Origin: Escherichia albertii NBRC 107761 = DSM 17582
GTDB lineage: Bacteria > Pseudomonadota > Gammaproteobacteria > Enterobacterales > Enterobacteriaceae
Direction of reading: 5' to 3'
DNA: 35,098 bases
Assembly: GCF_000759775.1 (NCBI RefSeq)
Contig: NZ_BBMY01000038.1
Coordinates: forward strand, 1-35,098
The translations under genes and the position numbers were made by a program. Below the pieces are notes generated by a model. The model saw only the letters and a list, made by a program, of their open reading frames with translations. It ran no database searches and was not told the origin of the DNA. Of the stretch, positions 1-7,972 are shown one piece after another; position 1 is the first letter of the stretch, and every line of letters starts with the position of its first letter.

Positions 1-1
1 T

Positions 2-322
2 TATCATCTGCATCCAGATTGCTTCGATCTGGTAAAAATGCAGGCGGCATGGCAACGGATAAAAACAAAGAGCAATCCTCACTATCGTATGATAGGGAAA
101 AACTGTGCAGATATTGTCGGTAGAATACTGACTGAAGGAGCTTCAGCCCCCTGCCGACGTTATGTAGAAAAAAATTCAAGGCCTGGATTATTTACGACAC
201 CAAGAGATATTGCCGCTATGCTCAATCAACTGGCAAGAGAGGGAAACGTGGAGAAAGTTGTATCGCCATCACGCCCAAAGAGAAGTCGTAGCTTTATATA
301 TGTATGCCTGAAAATGCGCTAA
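2..322 (+). CDS. Partial gene, C-terminal part of an unrecognised protein
   Basis: The reading frame is open from the first bases of the window, so the ATG at 38 is probably internal and the real start lies outside. The visible part (about 106 residues) contains a GKNCADIV stretch followed some 35 residues later by a TPRDIA stretch. An Asn-Cys motif followed by a Thr-Pro segment is seen in several papain-like or circularly permuted cysteine-protease folds, so a C-terminal domain of a large toxin or effector is possible. In some E. coli LEEs the large toxin gene efa1/lifA lies near the espF end, and a lifA 3' end is my best guess, but I cannot confirm it from the sequence. It converges on espF. 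It could equally be an unrelated fragment. Confidence 0.55.
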   Translation, partial: YHLHPDCFDLVKMQAAWQRIKTKSNPHYRMIGKNCADIVGRILTEGASAPCRRYVEKNSRPGLFTTPRDIAAMLNQLAREGNVEKVVSPSRPKRSRSFIYVCLKMR

Positions 323-524
323 CACTGATATGTGTGTGACTCATGGACATCGTTTCAATTTTCTCTATTCAAGTTCAGGCTTGTAATTCTGTTCTCTTCA
401 TTGGGCTGATAGTTTGCGTGAGTTACATCAGGAATATGACATTTGATCAGATAGCTAAATTCAATAAATCCCTTCCCTGAAACAATATATAAAAGACGAG
501 TATTTAATATACAAGCTTCTTACT

Positions 525-544
525 GTCGGTGACAGTTCACTGAC
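525..544. repeat. Imperfect 8-bp inverted repeat
   Basis: GTCGGTGA and TCACTGAC flank a 4-base loop (CAGT), with one G.T pair in RNA. It could be a transcription-terminating or protein-binding site. No T-run follows it. Confidence 0.35.
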
Positions 545-622
545 TTTCAGATTCTCACAATCAATAACGGACAGGCTTTTGCGCACTGTACGCTTTTAAC
601 AAAAATGACTCTCTCCACTTTC

Positions 623-642
623 ATCATGTAATAATACATGAT
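623..642. repeat. Perfect 8-bp inverted repeat with 4-base loop
   Basis: ATCATGTA-ATAA-TACATGAT forms a perfect hairpin 23 bases to the left of the LEE4 terminator. It may be part of the transcription end region of the flanking gene or a regulator site. Confidence 0.4.
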
Positions 643-664
643 TTATTACAATTACCACACCAAT

Positions 665-720
665 AAAAAACCGATATTATTAATTACGTTTACCACAACG
701 CAGTTTAATATCGGTTTTTA
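665..720 (-). terminator. Probable intrinsic terminator of LEE4 (after espF)
   Basis: AAAAACCGATATTA (666-679) pairs perfectly with TAATATCGGTTTTT (706-719) around a 26-base loop. Each arm is bordered by an A or T run, so it can act in both directions. It would end LEE4 transcripts leaving espF and also the left-flank gene. Confidence 0.75.
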
Positions 721-771
721 TTAACTAGAAAACAAATAATCAATGCTGGTCAATTGTTTTGAATTAGATGT

Positions 772-1395
772 TTATCCTTTTTTCGATTGTTCATAGGCGG
801 CTAAATGATCTTTTAATGCCTGAGCAAGTGGGGGTAAAGACTGGGATGAACCAGATGCCCGACCACTTGTCGGTGGCGGTGGTGCCGGGCGGGCTGGTTT
901 AAGGGGTGACGTATCAGAAGCTTTCGATTTTTCATAGGCAGCTAAATGCTCTTTTAATGCCTGCGCTAATGGTGGTAAAGGCTTGGCTGGCCCGGATGTC
1001 TGCCCACTTGTCGGTGGCGGTGGCGCCTGGCGGGCTGGTTTAAGGGTTGAAGTGCCAGAAGCTTTCGATTGCTCATAGGCAGCTAAATGATCTTTTAATG
1101 CCTGAGCAATTGGTGGTAAATGTTGGGATGGAGCAGATGCCCGACCACTTATCGGTGGCTGTGGTGCTGGACGAGTGGGGGTCATTGGGGTTGCAGGGCG
1201 ACTCACATTAAAAGTCGTTCTTGCACTAATATTCGACGAACCGGGAGAAAAAGGGGAATGAACTCTCACCGGATTCAGACGCACAGTCTGAGGGGCTACA
1301 GAAAATCCAGATAACCCCGCAGAACTCACTCGACTTGCGACCCCAGTAAGATGCCGCCCTAGTGTAGAAACAGCGTTACTAATTCCATTAAGCAT
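772..1395 (-). CDS. espF: EspF, multifunctional proline-rich T3SS effector
   Basis: EspF (207 aa) is injected into enterocytes, goes to mitochondria and the cytosol, activates N-WASP and binds sorting nexin 9, disrupting tight junctions. The N-terminal ~70 residues carry the secretion and mitochondrial targeting signal, and Leu16, known to matter for mitochondrial import, is present. After that come three repeats of 47 residues. Each has an SNX9-type RxAPxxP motif (residues 75-81, 122-128, 169-175) and an N-WASP-binding LPPxAQALKxHLAAYExSK motif (93-111, 140-158, 187-205). It is the last gene of LEE4, separated from escG by 196 AT-rich bases. EPEC EspF, as I recall, also has three repeats; EHEC has four. 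CesF is its chaperone. The ATG at 1395 gives the known MLNGISNA start. Confidence 0.97.
   Translation of the reverse strand: MLNGISNAVSTLGRHLTGVASRVSSAGLSGFSVAPQTVRLNPVRVHSPFSPGSSNISARTTFNVSRPATPMTPTRPAPQPPISGRASAPSQHLPPIAQALKDHLAAYEQSKASGTSTLKPARQAPPPPTSGQTSGPAKPLPPLAQALKEHLAAYEKSKASDTSPLKPARPAPPPPTSGRASGSSQSLPPLAQALKDHLAAYEQSKKG
775..1173 (-). repeat. Tandem 141-bp coding repeats in espF (about 2.8 copies)
   Basis: Copies run 1173-1033, 1032-892 and 891-775 on the minus strand; the last is incomplete at the stop. Each encodes one SNX9-binding plus one N-WASP-binding module. Near-identical DNA makes copy-number change by recombination likely. Confidence 0.9.
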
Positions 1396-1591
1396 AATTT
1401 ATGCCTTTTTATATCTAATTGACAGGGTAATTATTAACTTATATTAAAACTATAACTCATTAAATGAAATATACATGAAAACATGGAGAGTTTTATACAT
1501 CTGTATTTATCATTTTGATATGATGAATGTCTGGCGAAATCTTACAATATATCAAAACGAATAATACAGTTTATTTTTAACTCAATGAAAA

Positions 1592-1870
1592 TTAAAATCC
1601 TCGTCCCCAGTTTCTGCTATTCTCATGGACCAAACTGTACAACAACTGACTTGTTTCATCATCCATACAGTTCTCCAGGGCCTTTACAGCATCATTTTTT
1701 CTATTTAACCCATATAAAATAATAAACTCTAAATGTGCAATATCTTTTTTATCAGGTATAATTTGCGGCAATACATTCAGGATAGATTTTGCATGTTTGG
1801 GCAGCTTATGATTTGCCGCTGCTACAGCCGCCCACACCAATATCTTATTGGCAGAAACATCACTAACCAT
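1592..1870 (-). CDS. escG: EscG, co-chaperone of the needle subunit
   Basis: This 92-aa protein corresponds to LEE Orf29/EscG. It is a small tetratricopeptide-like all-alpha protein that, with EscE, holds the needle subunit EscF unpolymerised in the bacterial cytosol, like YscG/PscG. The helical pattern with AAVAAANHKLPKHA and a following EFIILYGLNRKNDAVKALE segment fits TPR-like helices. It begins 5 bases after the escF stop, so the two are co-translated from LEE4. Its partner EscE lies about 29 kb away in LEE1. Confidence 0.9.
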   Translation of the reverse strand: MVSDVSANKILVWAAVAAANHKLPKHAKSILNVLPQIIPDKKDIAHLEFIILYGLNRKNDAVKALENCMDDETSQLLYSLVHENSRNWGRGF

Positions 1871-1875
1871 AAAAA

Positions 1876-2097
1876 TTAAAAACTACGGTTGGAAATAGTT
1901 GAAACCAGATCTTTTATCGTTTTTAACATTCCACTTTCCACGTTAACATAAGCAGAATATTGTTGGACCGCAAACTGCAGCTCTAACATTTTTTCAGGGT
2001 CATTAACCAGATCGGTACTATTAAGTAACCCGGGAACAGAATCACTCAGCGTTTTACCAACTTCACCCATTTGTTGAGTAATTTCAGATAAATTCAT
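1876..2097 (-). CDS. escF: EscF, T3SS needle subunit
   Basis: At 73 aa this is the size of SctF needle proteins, helical-hairpin subunits that polymerise into the hollow extracellular needle on which the EspA filament is built. The sequence MNLSEITQQMGEVGK and a C-terminal amphipathic segment ending VSTISNRSF match EscF. The start is preceded by an AGGAAATT-type ribosome binding site (TTGAGGAAATTTTAATG). It sits between cesD2 and its chaperone escG in LEE4. Confidence 0.95.
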   Translation of the reverse strand: MNLSEITQQMGEVGKTLSDSVPGLLNSTDLVNDPEKMLELQFAVQQYSAYVNVESGMLKTIKDLVSTISNRSF

Positions 2098-2132
2098 TAA
2101 AATTTCCTCAAGGGATAATAAAAGAAAACTTT

Positions 2133-2540
2133 TTAATTATTTACACTCATTACAAACCAAATTTCGTCTTCTGTTTCCTGCTGCACGGCTCCTTTTCTGA
2201 TAAAGTAATTAAACAACTCTTCGCGCTTTTGACGTTCTGAATCTGAACCAATCTTAGATTTCATCGCACTGATTTTCTTGATGCCTGAAAAGTTGTGGTA
2301 CAACTCTTCAAGCAAGCGAGTCAGTGATAAAACAGGGCCGTTAAGCCCTGTTTGGCTACGTGCTTCAAAAGAGCACAAAATCAGTTCTTGTTCATCAAGT
2401 CTGTACGCTAATGAGAAAAAAGGTGTCTCAATCCGCCATCCGATAAAAAAGGCACTACCATAAAGAAACTCTTTTTGTATTACGTACCCTTTTTGTTCAA
2501 GGTAGTGATTAAGCACTTCACCATTAAACGTATCGACCAT
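2133..2540 (-). CDS. cesD2: CesD2, second chaperone for EspD
   Basis: CesD2 binds the translocator EspD before secretion. The frame could be opened from a TTG at 2546, but the ATG at 2540 (MVDTFNGEVL) gives 135 aa, the size known for CesD2, and is chosen. It begins 7 bases past the espB stop, which suggests translational coupling in LEE4. The sequence has no signal peptide or membrane segment and is acidic, as expected for a class II chaperone. Confidence 0.92.
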   Translation of the reverse strand: MVDTFNGEVLNHYLEQKGYVIQKEFLYGSAFFIGWRIETPFFSLAYRLDEQELILCSFEARSQTGLNGPVLSLTRLLEELYHNFSGIKKISAMKSKIGSDSERQKREELFNYFIRKGAVQQETEDEIWFVMSVNN

Positions 2541-2546
2541 GATCAA

Positions 2547-3458
2547 TTACCCGGCTATGCGCCCAGATTGCGCCATACGATTCTGAACATCAACGAGATC
2601 GCGAGCAGCGGCAGTCATCTCACGCAGACGGCTGGTGATATCATCCTGCGTTCTGCGAACATCTTGTTTATACAGCTCCAGATTCCCCTGCTGGAATTGT
2701 TCCAGCGACTTAGCTCGTTGTTCATTAATCTCATGGGTGGATTTGACGGATTCAGATACTGTTGTTGGCAATGTCTTTATGCCTTCCGCAAGACTGGTCA
2801 CAGCTATAAATGCTGTATTATTAGTAAGCTTCTCTACAGCCTCCAACAACTTAGCCATTCTGCTCGTCTTCTCGGCGGCCTCTGCTGCATCTTCAGCCAA
2901 TTCAGCGGCTCTCGCAACATCATCAGCAACATCAGATGCACGGCTGGCCGCTTTCGTTGTTGTAGCCATAGTTTTCTGCATCGCATCGGCTGCATCATCG
3001 ACAACGTCAGCAACACTTTCCGTTGCCTTAACCAGTGTTTTACTTGCAGCATCAGCAGCCTTTGAAGATGCGGAGCTTGCTTTTTCAGCAGCTTCGCCTG
3101 CCCCTTTCGCCGCGTTATTCATTGCTGCAAAAGAGCCTAAAATCCCCAATACTGATGAAATAACCCCACCAACCAAAGCAGCGGTTGCAGCAGCCTTTTT
3201 TTCCTCAATGGCTTTATTCTGGCTCTCAAAAACGGCCTTCTGAATCTGATAACTCTGCGACAATTGTTGTTGTTGGTAATCCTGCAATAGAGTTACCATC
3301 TTGCCCAAAAGCTTTTGAATTTCCAGCGTCAGCTTAGAAATATCAACCCTACCATCAGTAAGCAGAGATGAATCAATTGATAAATTAGATGCGGCAACTA
3401 CACCGGGAACGCCGCTCGTATTCGTCGTTATTGGATTATTATTATCAATAGTATTCAT
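2547..3458 (-). CDS. espB: EspB, translocation pore subunit and effector
   Basis: EspB inserts with EspD into the host membrane to form the translocon pore, and is also an effector binding myosin and alpha-catenin. This 303-aa version has an Ala-rich central part and one clear hydrophobic segment at about residues 88-113 (a Gly/Val/Leu/Ile-rich stretch after a Lys-Lys-Ala motif). That segment is followed by long Ala/Asp-rich coiled-coil repeats. As I recall EPEC EspB is 321 aa and EHEC 312, so this allele is slightly short; the acidic Ala-rich region is where lengths usually vary. It follows espD by 20 bases. Its chaperone CesAB is in LEE1. Confidence 0.96.
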   Translation of the reverse strand: MNTIDNNNPITTNTSGVPGVVAASNLSIDSSLLTDGRVDISKLTLEIQKLLGKMVTLLQDYQQQQLSQSYQIQKAVFESQNKAIEEKKAAATAALVGGVISSVLGILGSFAAMNNAAKGAGEAAEKASSASSKAADAASKTLVKATESVADVVDDAADAMQKTMATTTKAASRASDVADDVARAAELAEDAAEAAEKTSRMAKLLEAVEKLTNNTAFIAVTSLAEGIKTLPTTVSESVKSTHEINEQRAKSLEQFQQGNLELYKQDVRRTQDDITSRLREMTAAARDLVDVQNRMAQSGRIAG

Positions 3459-3478
3459 AATTAAATTCTCTTTAATAA

Positions 3479-4621
3479 TTAAATTCGACCACTAACAATA
3501 CGGCTATTTACTCGTGCGGAATCGGACATCAGCAGAGAAGCACTTTGTAAATAGTTTGCCTGGTTTTGCAACTCTGCAGCCGCTCTATCCAGCTCAAGCT
3601 TCGCACTCTCGCCTAAGTTTTCACTCTGTCGAGTTAAGTTTTGCACTGCGTAAGCAGCTAATTGAGATAACATTTGGTACTGTGCAGCATCATGATTCAA
3701 CGCCGTTGTCCCGGCAGAACGAACACCGTTCGTCACTCCATCGGCCACCGACGCAATTCTTGCAAAAACGTTTTTAACCAACGCTTCGGCCGCCTTCTCG
3801 ACGATTTTCACAACGTTTGAACCAATTTTGTTAGCGACATCGCCAAATTTAGACATCAGTGAAGACACCCCGCCAAGGCCGGCTGTCAGAATACTTGCAG
3901 CCATAGACAGTCCACCAAAGACTTTTGCTGCGGTCTTTAACCCTTCAGGGGCATTCTCACCCATTACATCAACTGCTGTTTGCAGTGCCATTGCTGCTGC
4001 ACTAACGGCAACAACAGCCCAGAGAGCTGGGTTAAAAACAGCGGCAACCGCTGTTAATGCAACGCCCAGCCAACCAAAGACTTGACCAACAATTTTACTT
4101 TTTTGTGATTTCTCTTCGGCTTTCTGTTGTTCTTCAAGCTGTTTTTTATACTCCAGCGTTTTATTCTCCAGCGCTTTAGTTTGCCCATCCATATAAATCT
4201 CGTTGGAGTTTTTCATACTCGAGACTTTCTGCGCGGAGGTATCCAGGGATAACTGAGTAACCATCATCATCATTTGCTGAGGGTCAACGTTATTCACCTG
4301 AGAAAGATAAGGGTAACCATTACCTGTATTCTGTGTACTACGCTGTGTCTCTATCCCCCCGGTGCGGCTCTCAACCTCAGCACTGATACCTCCAAACAAT
4401 TTATTAAGGACATCCTCAGCAGCAGAGGGCGTCACTAATGAGTGGCCTGCCGGCGGCACCGGTAAAGGGCTACTTTCTGTCCAGCCTGTTGACGAGTTTG
4501 TGGATTTAACCAGTTGTAAATCCAGCGCTGAATTCACTCCAGATTGATTAACATCTGAAGTAGCCGAAGCAGCATTAGCCCCAGACGTTAAAGGCTGAAT
4601 ATCGTTATTTACATTAAGCAT
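3479..4621 (-). CDS. espD: EspD, main hydrophobic translocator
   Basis: EspD (380 aa, the family length) forms the pore in the host plasma membrane with EspB. Two hydrophobic regions are visible at about residues 176-220 and 231-252, flanked by coiled-coil stretches (a Lys/Glu/Gln-rich helix near 145-175). It needs chaperones CesD (LEE2) and CesD2 (two genes downstream). It follows espA by 12 bases in LEE4. Confidence 0.97.
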   Translation of the reverse strand: MLNVNNDIQPLTSGANAASATSDVNQSGVNSALDLQLVKSTNSSTGWTESSPLPVPPAGHSLVTPSAAEDVLNKLFGGISAEVESRTGGIETQRSTQNTGNGYPYLSQVNNVDPQQMMMMVTQLSLDTSAQKVSSMKNSNEIYMDGQTKALENKTLEYKKQLEEQQKAEEKSQKSKIVGQVFGWLGVALTAVAAVFNPALWAVVAVSAAAMALQTAVDVMGENAPEGLKTAAKVFGGLSMAASILTAGLGGVSSLMSKFGDVANKIGSNVVKIVEKAAEALVKNVFARIASVADGVTNGVRSAGTTALNHDAAQYQMLSQLAAYAVQNLTRQSENLGESAKLELDRAAAELQNQANYLQSASLLMSDSARVNSRIVSGRI

Positions 4622-4633
4622 AGTTATCTCCGG

Positions 4634-5212
4634 TTATTTACCAAGGGATATTCCCGAAATAGTTCTGAATTGCAGTGACTGCATATCGGAACGAGAACTT
4701 GTTAAGAGATTTAATGTATTTGACATTTGCTGAATTTCGAGCTGGCTATTATTTACTACCGTTGTCAAGTTATTTGCTTTCGCAGAAATAGCCGCCTTCA
4801 CTGATTGCAACTCACCAGCACCTAAATCAGCATCAATGTTTTTCACATCACTGACTGTAATGTCATTACGAGGATCTTTTATATAGTCAATCACTTCTTG
4901 AGGAAGTTTGACTTTCTTATCCTTGTCTGAGCTACTCTGAACATCAGCAATTTTAGCATCAACAAGATTGGCCATTTTTTGTGCCGTGGTTGATGCCTTA
5001 GATGCCTCATTCATATCAGCAAATTTTGCAATCGATAGATTGCTTTGTGCCTGATACATATAGGCAAACATAAGAAGCGCAGCCTGAAAAACACCGAGTT
5101 CTTCAAATAACTGAACTACCTCATCCTTCGACATACTCCCTAAGTCATAGACTGTCGATGTCGAAGAACTCGCGCTCGCACTAGCAACGGATGTTGCATT
5201 TGGTGTATCCAT
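4634..5212 (-). CDS. espA: EspA, translocator filament subunit
   Basis: EspA (192 aa, the exact family length) polymerises by C-terminal coiled coils into the sheath-like filament extending from the EscF needle to the host cell. The Ser/Ala-rich N-terminus, the YDLGSMSKDEVVQLFEELG segment and the C-terminal heptad region around residues 150-190 fit. CesAB is its cytosolic chaperone. A 57-base spacer separates it from sepL; in E. coli this junction is processed by RNase E so that espADB is expressed separately from sepL. Confidence 0.98.
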   Translation of the reverse strand: MDTPNATSVASASASSSTSTVYDLGSMSKDEVVQLFEELGVFQAALLMFAYMYQAQSNLSIAKFADMNEASKASTTAQKMANLVDAKIADVQSSSDKDKKVKLPQEVIDYIKDPRNDITVSDVKNIDADLGAGELQSVKAAISAKANNLTTVVNNSQLEIQQMSNTLNLLTSSRSDMQSLQFRTISGISLGK

Positions 5213-5269
5213 CTATATACCTCTTGATAATATTTCTTAGCAAGACAAAAAATTATTGAAAAATAAATA

Positions 5270-6325
5270 TCAGATAATTTCCTCCTTGTAATCGATGACT
5301 TTACCAATCATTAGTAATGTATTATCTCTCTGTTCACTATCAATAAAGCAAGCATCTGGTAACGATGCGAAAAAGTCTTTCAATAAATGAAAATAATAAA
5401 CATGTTTATCTTCGACAATCGATACCCGAGAAGGACTCTCCAGCAGCCAGTCTTCTGTTAGCCAGACATGTTCAATAATCGATAACACTTCATTTAAAAT
5501 GACATCTTTATCATTCTTAATAGAGATTGCAATAATATCTGCATAGTTATCAAGTGACAGAAAAATGATTACCCTGCATAAATCACTAATAATTGAAGAT
5601 GTTTTTACCTTGTCTTCAAAAGAAGACATATAAGAGAGATCGAACGACAGTGCCCTAATAATAACTTTTAAGTGCTTCTCACGCTCGGGAAGATCCTTAA
5701 TCTCCATAAACCAGTCAAGTAAAGAGGCGCCATTTTCAGAATCCTCGTCCTTAGCCTTTTCATAAAGCTTCTTGATCTTCTGGATACCTTCCTGGTTTAA
5801 CTCACCCACCCCTAACCAGGAAAGCAGAGCCAGCTCCCAATCATCTTCGCCCAAGAGATCCAATAATAATTTGGCGTATTTCTTTTTTAATTCAATCTTA
5901 ACAAATTTAGATTGCAATAAAGAAGATATTAGCGCGACGATTTCCCCCTTTGGCATACTGCCAAACATCGCCAAAGTAGGATCGTGTTGTTCCAGCAGCC
6001 CACTATTTTTTAATGACAGCTCTTTTAATTTATCGCTATCGGTAAGAGCAAGCAGCTCTTGCATATCATTGAGCAACTTCTCGGTTGTCGTACCTTCCTC
6101 TTCTTTCCTTGCGCTACCTTTGCGATATCCCAAGCTTAACCCTTCAATCGTTTCAGAAAGCGATGAACTAGTAATCATTGCTAATTCATTTTGCAAATTT
6201 ATTAATGGAGAAGAAGTATTAGAAGAACTTTTTTGCGTTAATTGCTGGGATTCCAATTCAAAATCTAATGAATTAGAATTAAAAACAGATGCGGAGTTTT
6301 GATTAAATTCAATACCATTAGCCAT
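5270..6325 (-). CDS. sepL: SepL, gatekeeper of translocator/effector switching
   Basis: SepL (351 aa, the family length; SctW/YopN-TyeA type) forms a complex with SepD and CesL at the export gate, promoting translocator secretion and holding back effectors until host contact. It is helical with no signal peptide; the C-terminal third is the Tir-binding part in E. coli. It is the first gene of LEE4 and is divergent from escD. The ATG at 6325 has a weak GTGAG-type ribosome binding site. Confidence 0.96.
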   Translation of the reverse strand: MANGIEFNQNSASVFNSNSLDFELESQQLTQKSSSNTSSPLINLQNELAMITSSSLSETIEGLSLGYRKGSARKEEEGTTTEKLLNDMQELLALTDSDKLKELSLKNSGLLEQHDPTLAMFGSMPKGEIVALISSLLQSKFVKIELKKKYAKLLLDLLGEDDWELALLSWLGVGELNQEGIQKIKKLYEKAKDEDSENGASLLDWFMEIKDLPEREKHLKVIIRALSFDLSYMSSFEDKVKTSSIISDLCRVIIFLSLDNYADIIAISIKNDKDVILNEVLSIIEHVWLTEDWLLESPSRVSIVEDKHVYYFHLLKDFFASLPDACFIDSEQRDNTLLMIGKVIDYKEEII

Positions 6326-6350
6326 TGGAAACTCACGTAATCATTAATTA

Positions 6351-6379
6351 TGAATATTCCATTAAATAGTACTGTACAA
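6351..6379 (-). promoter_or_regulatory. Candidate LEE4 (sepL) promoter
   Basis: On the minus strand TTGTAC (6374-6379) and TATTCA (6351-6356) are separated by 17 bases, followed by a short leader of about 20 nt before the sepL ATG. An alternative, TTGAAC with TGAACT further upstream in the same spacer, cannot be excluded. LEE4 is known to be Ler-activated. Confidence 0.4.
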
Positions 6380-6467
6380 CAGCTTCCTTTCTACTCTATT
6401 CTTGGTTGGTGTAAGTTCACCATATTTTTTATCATTGTTCAACCACCAGGATGAATAAAATTTAAAA

Positions 6468-7688
6468 ATGTTATCCTCATATAAAATAAAACTCCTCAAT
6501 GGTGCGATGCGTAATCGGGAATTACAACTTCCGATGGGAAACCTAACGCTAGGTACGGAAGATAACGATATTGTTTATGTTCCCCTTGAACAAGGCCTTA
6601 ATCAGTTTTTACTTGATGTTCGTGATGAAGGTGTTTTCCTTTTATCTTCGGTTGAATTTTGGATTGATGGGCAACCTACGCCCTATGAAGCAGATAAACC
6701 ATTACCTGTCGGAAAGGTCATCGATATAGCGGGATGTTGCTTCATCATTGGTGACATTGACCAGACCTTGCCCTTGTCTGATGTACCAGAAAGGTTTTCT
6801 GCTAAAAATCAACGCAAAAAGCGTCTTATTCTGGCGAGCGTGATTGGCGCTGCTATTGCACTGTCTGGTGCCATCGGCAGTTACGTTTTGCTTTCTCCAA
6901 AAGCTGAGCAGCCAACGTTTACCAGAGCGGATGTATATCAACAGCTAAAAGAAAACAAGCTCCATGCAATCACTCTGGTATGGCATGGGAAAAACGTCGC
7001 ACTTTATGGGCGTTGCGAATCAACTACCGATTTAACGCCCATTTTTAATTACCTGAAAGAAAAAAATATCTTTTATTACAATAATATCATTTGCAATAAC
7101 CAGGTTATCTCCGCGATTAATGACATTTTAACGGAATACGGTTATAAAGATATCATTATTACAAAAGGCAATAAGCCTGGATTTTTCCTGTTATCGGGAT
7201 ACATTCCTCCTTCGCCAAAATGGAGTGAGGTTGAAAACTTATTGCTAAATACGCCAGGCATTGCCGGATGGGAAATACACAATAACAGTAACAATAAGAT
7301 CAGAGAATTGGTATCTGAGTTCAAAAAGAATAAATTAATAAACTATGTTAATATTTTCAAAAAGAATGACGCCATTATTGTTGCCGGAGAGGTTTCTCAA
7401 CAGAACGAGAGCAAGATTCTTGCCATCATAAACGAAATGAGCAAAAAGAGTAACGTCAAGATACTCTTTCAGAATATCCAGCCGTACATTTCAGCAGATA
7501 TTTTCCCAGGGAAAATACTTAGAATCAGCGGCACGATGAAGAATCCAACGATTGCTCTTGATAACGGTACAAGCCTGGGAATTGGTAGCATACTGAAAGG
7601 AGGTTATGTCATAGACGCGATTGATCCTAAAGATGGTATCAACATCTCCCGCCCAGACGAATATATACATATTCCGTTGTCTTATTAA
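6468..7688 (+). CDS. escD: EscD, inner-membrane ring protein
   Basis: EscD (406 aa) is the SctD/PrgH-family component of the inner-membrane ring. It has an N-terminal cytoplasmic FHA-like region (about 1-115) and one transmembrane helix at about 119-143, preceded by a basic QRKKR stop. A periplasmic region of repeated ring-building domains follows. It is transcribed alone, divergent from sepL across 142 bases and convergent with eae. No strong ribosome binding site lies close to the ATG (AGGA is about 14 bases upstream), so the exact start rests on family resemblance. Confidence 0.95.
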   Translation: MLSSYKIKLLNGAMRNRELQLPMGNLTLGTEDNDIVYVPLEQGLNQFLLDVRDEGVFLLSSVEFWIDGQPTPYEADKPLPVGKVIDIAGCCFIIGDIDQTLPLSDVPERFSAKNQRKKRLILASVIGAAIALSGAIGSYVLLSPKAEQPTFTRADVYQQLKENKLHAITLVWHGKNVALYGRCESTTDLTPIFNYLKEKNIFYYNNIICNNQVISAINDILTEYGYKDIIITKGNKPGFFLLSGYIPPSPKWSEVENLLLNTPGIAGWEIHNNSNNKIRELVSEFKKNKLINYVNIFKKNDAIIVAGEVSQQNESKILAIINEMSKKSNVKILFQNIQPYISADIFPGKILRISGTMKNPTIALDNGTSLGIGSILKGGYVIDAIDPKDGINISRPDEYIHIPLSY

Positions 7689-7690
7689 CC

Positions 7691-7712
7691 CCTCCCTCCT
7701 CGGGAGGAATTA
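7691..7712 (+). terminator. Hairpin directly after escD
   Basis: CCTCCC (7691-7696) pairs with GGGAGG (7702-7707) around a 5-base loop, 3 bases after the escD stop, followed by an A/T-rich tail. It is short but GC-rich, and plausible as a weak terminator. Confidence 0.5.
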
Positions 7713-7881
7713 TTTATTAACAAGATGTGTTAAATACTATCATAATCATAGTTCTTAACGAGCTCGATTTATTATAAACTGGAGATCCACTTAGGAAGCT
7801 AAATATCATACATTCGAAAATAATAAATATAAAAAATCAACACCAAAGCATCACTTATAAAAATACAAGAGAAAATCCATA

Positions 7882-7910
7882 TAAAAAACCACCCCCTAGA
7901 GGGGTGGTTT
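7882..7910 (-). terminator. Intrinsic terminator of LEE5 (eae)
   Basis: AAACCACCCC (7886-7895) pairs perfectly with GGGGTGGTTT (7901-7910). On the minus strand the stem is followed by a run of six T. It lies 63 bases past the eae stop. Confidence 0.8.
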
Positions 7911-7926
7911 GTGGAAGGATATAAGG

Positions 7927-7962
7927 ATGCCCGAGAAAAATAACCATATATTAGTCGGGCAT
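7927..7962 (-). repeat. Second hairpin between eae and its terminator
   Basis: ATGCCCGA (7927-7934) pairs with TCGGGCAT (7955-7962) around a 20-base AT-rich loop, beginning 10 bases after the eae stop. It lacks a T-run and may protect the 3' end of the mRNA or assist termination. Confidence 0.45.
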
Positions 7963-7972
7963 TTATCAAATA

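Larger units (their letters stand above)
323..664. other. Intergenic stretch without a recognisable gene
   Basis: This AT-rich spacer lies between the truncated left-edge gene and the LEE4 terminator. No reading frame with a credible start and ribosome binding site is visible on either strand. It holds two compact inverted repeats, listed separately. No insertion sequence ends or tRNA were recognised. Confidence 0.6.

Noticed and set aside
2541-2546. TTG start for cesD2 two codons upstream
   Set aside because: The ATG at 2540 gives the known 135-aa protein, and the TTG has no better ribosome binding site.
2475-3243. Two long plus-strand frames (196 and 202 codons) opposite espB
   Set aside because: They are fully antisense to espB and arise from its Ala/Asp-rich codon pattern. 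There is no ribosome binding site and no recognisable protein.
5772-6302. Plus-strand 176-codon frame opposite sepL
   Set aside because: Antisense shadow of sepL, Ser/Asn-rich, without a ribosome binding site or any family resemblance.
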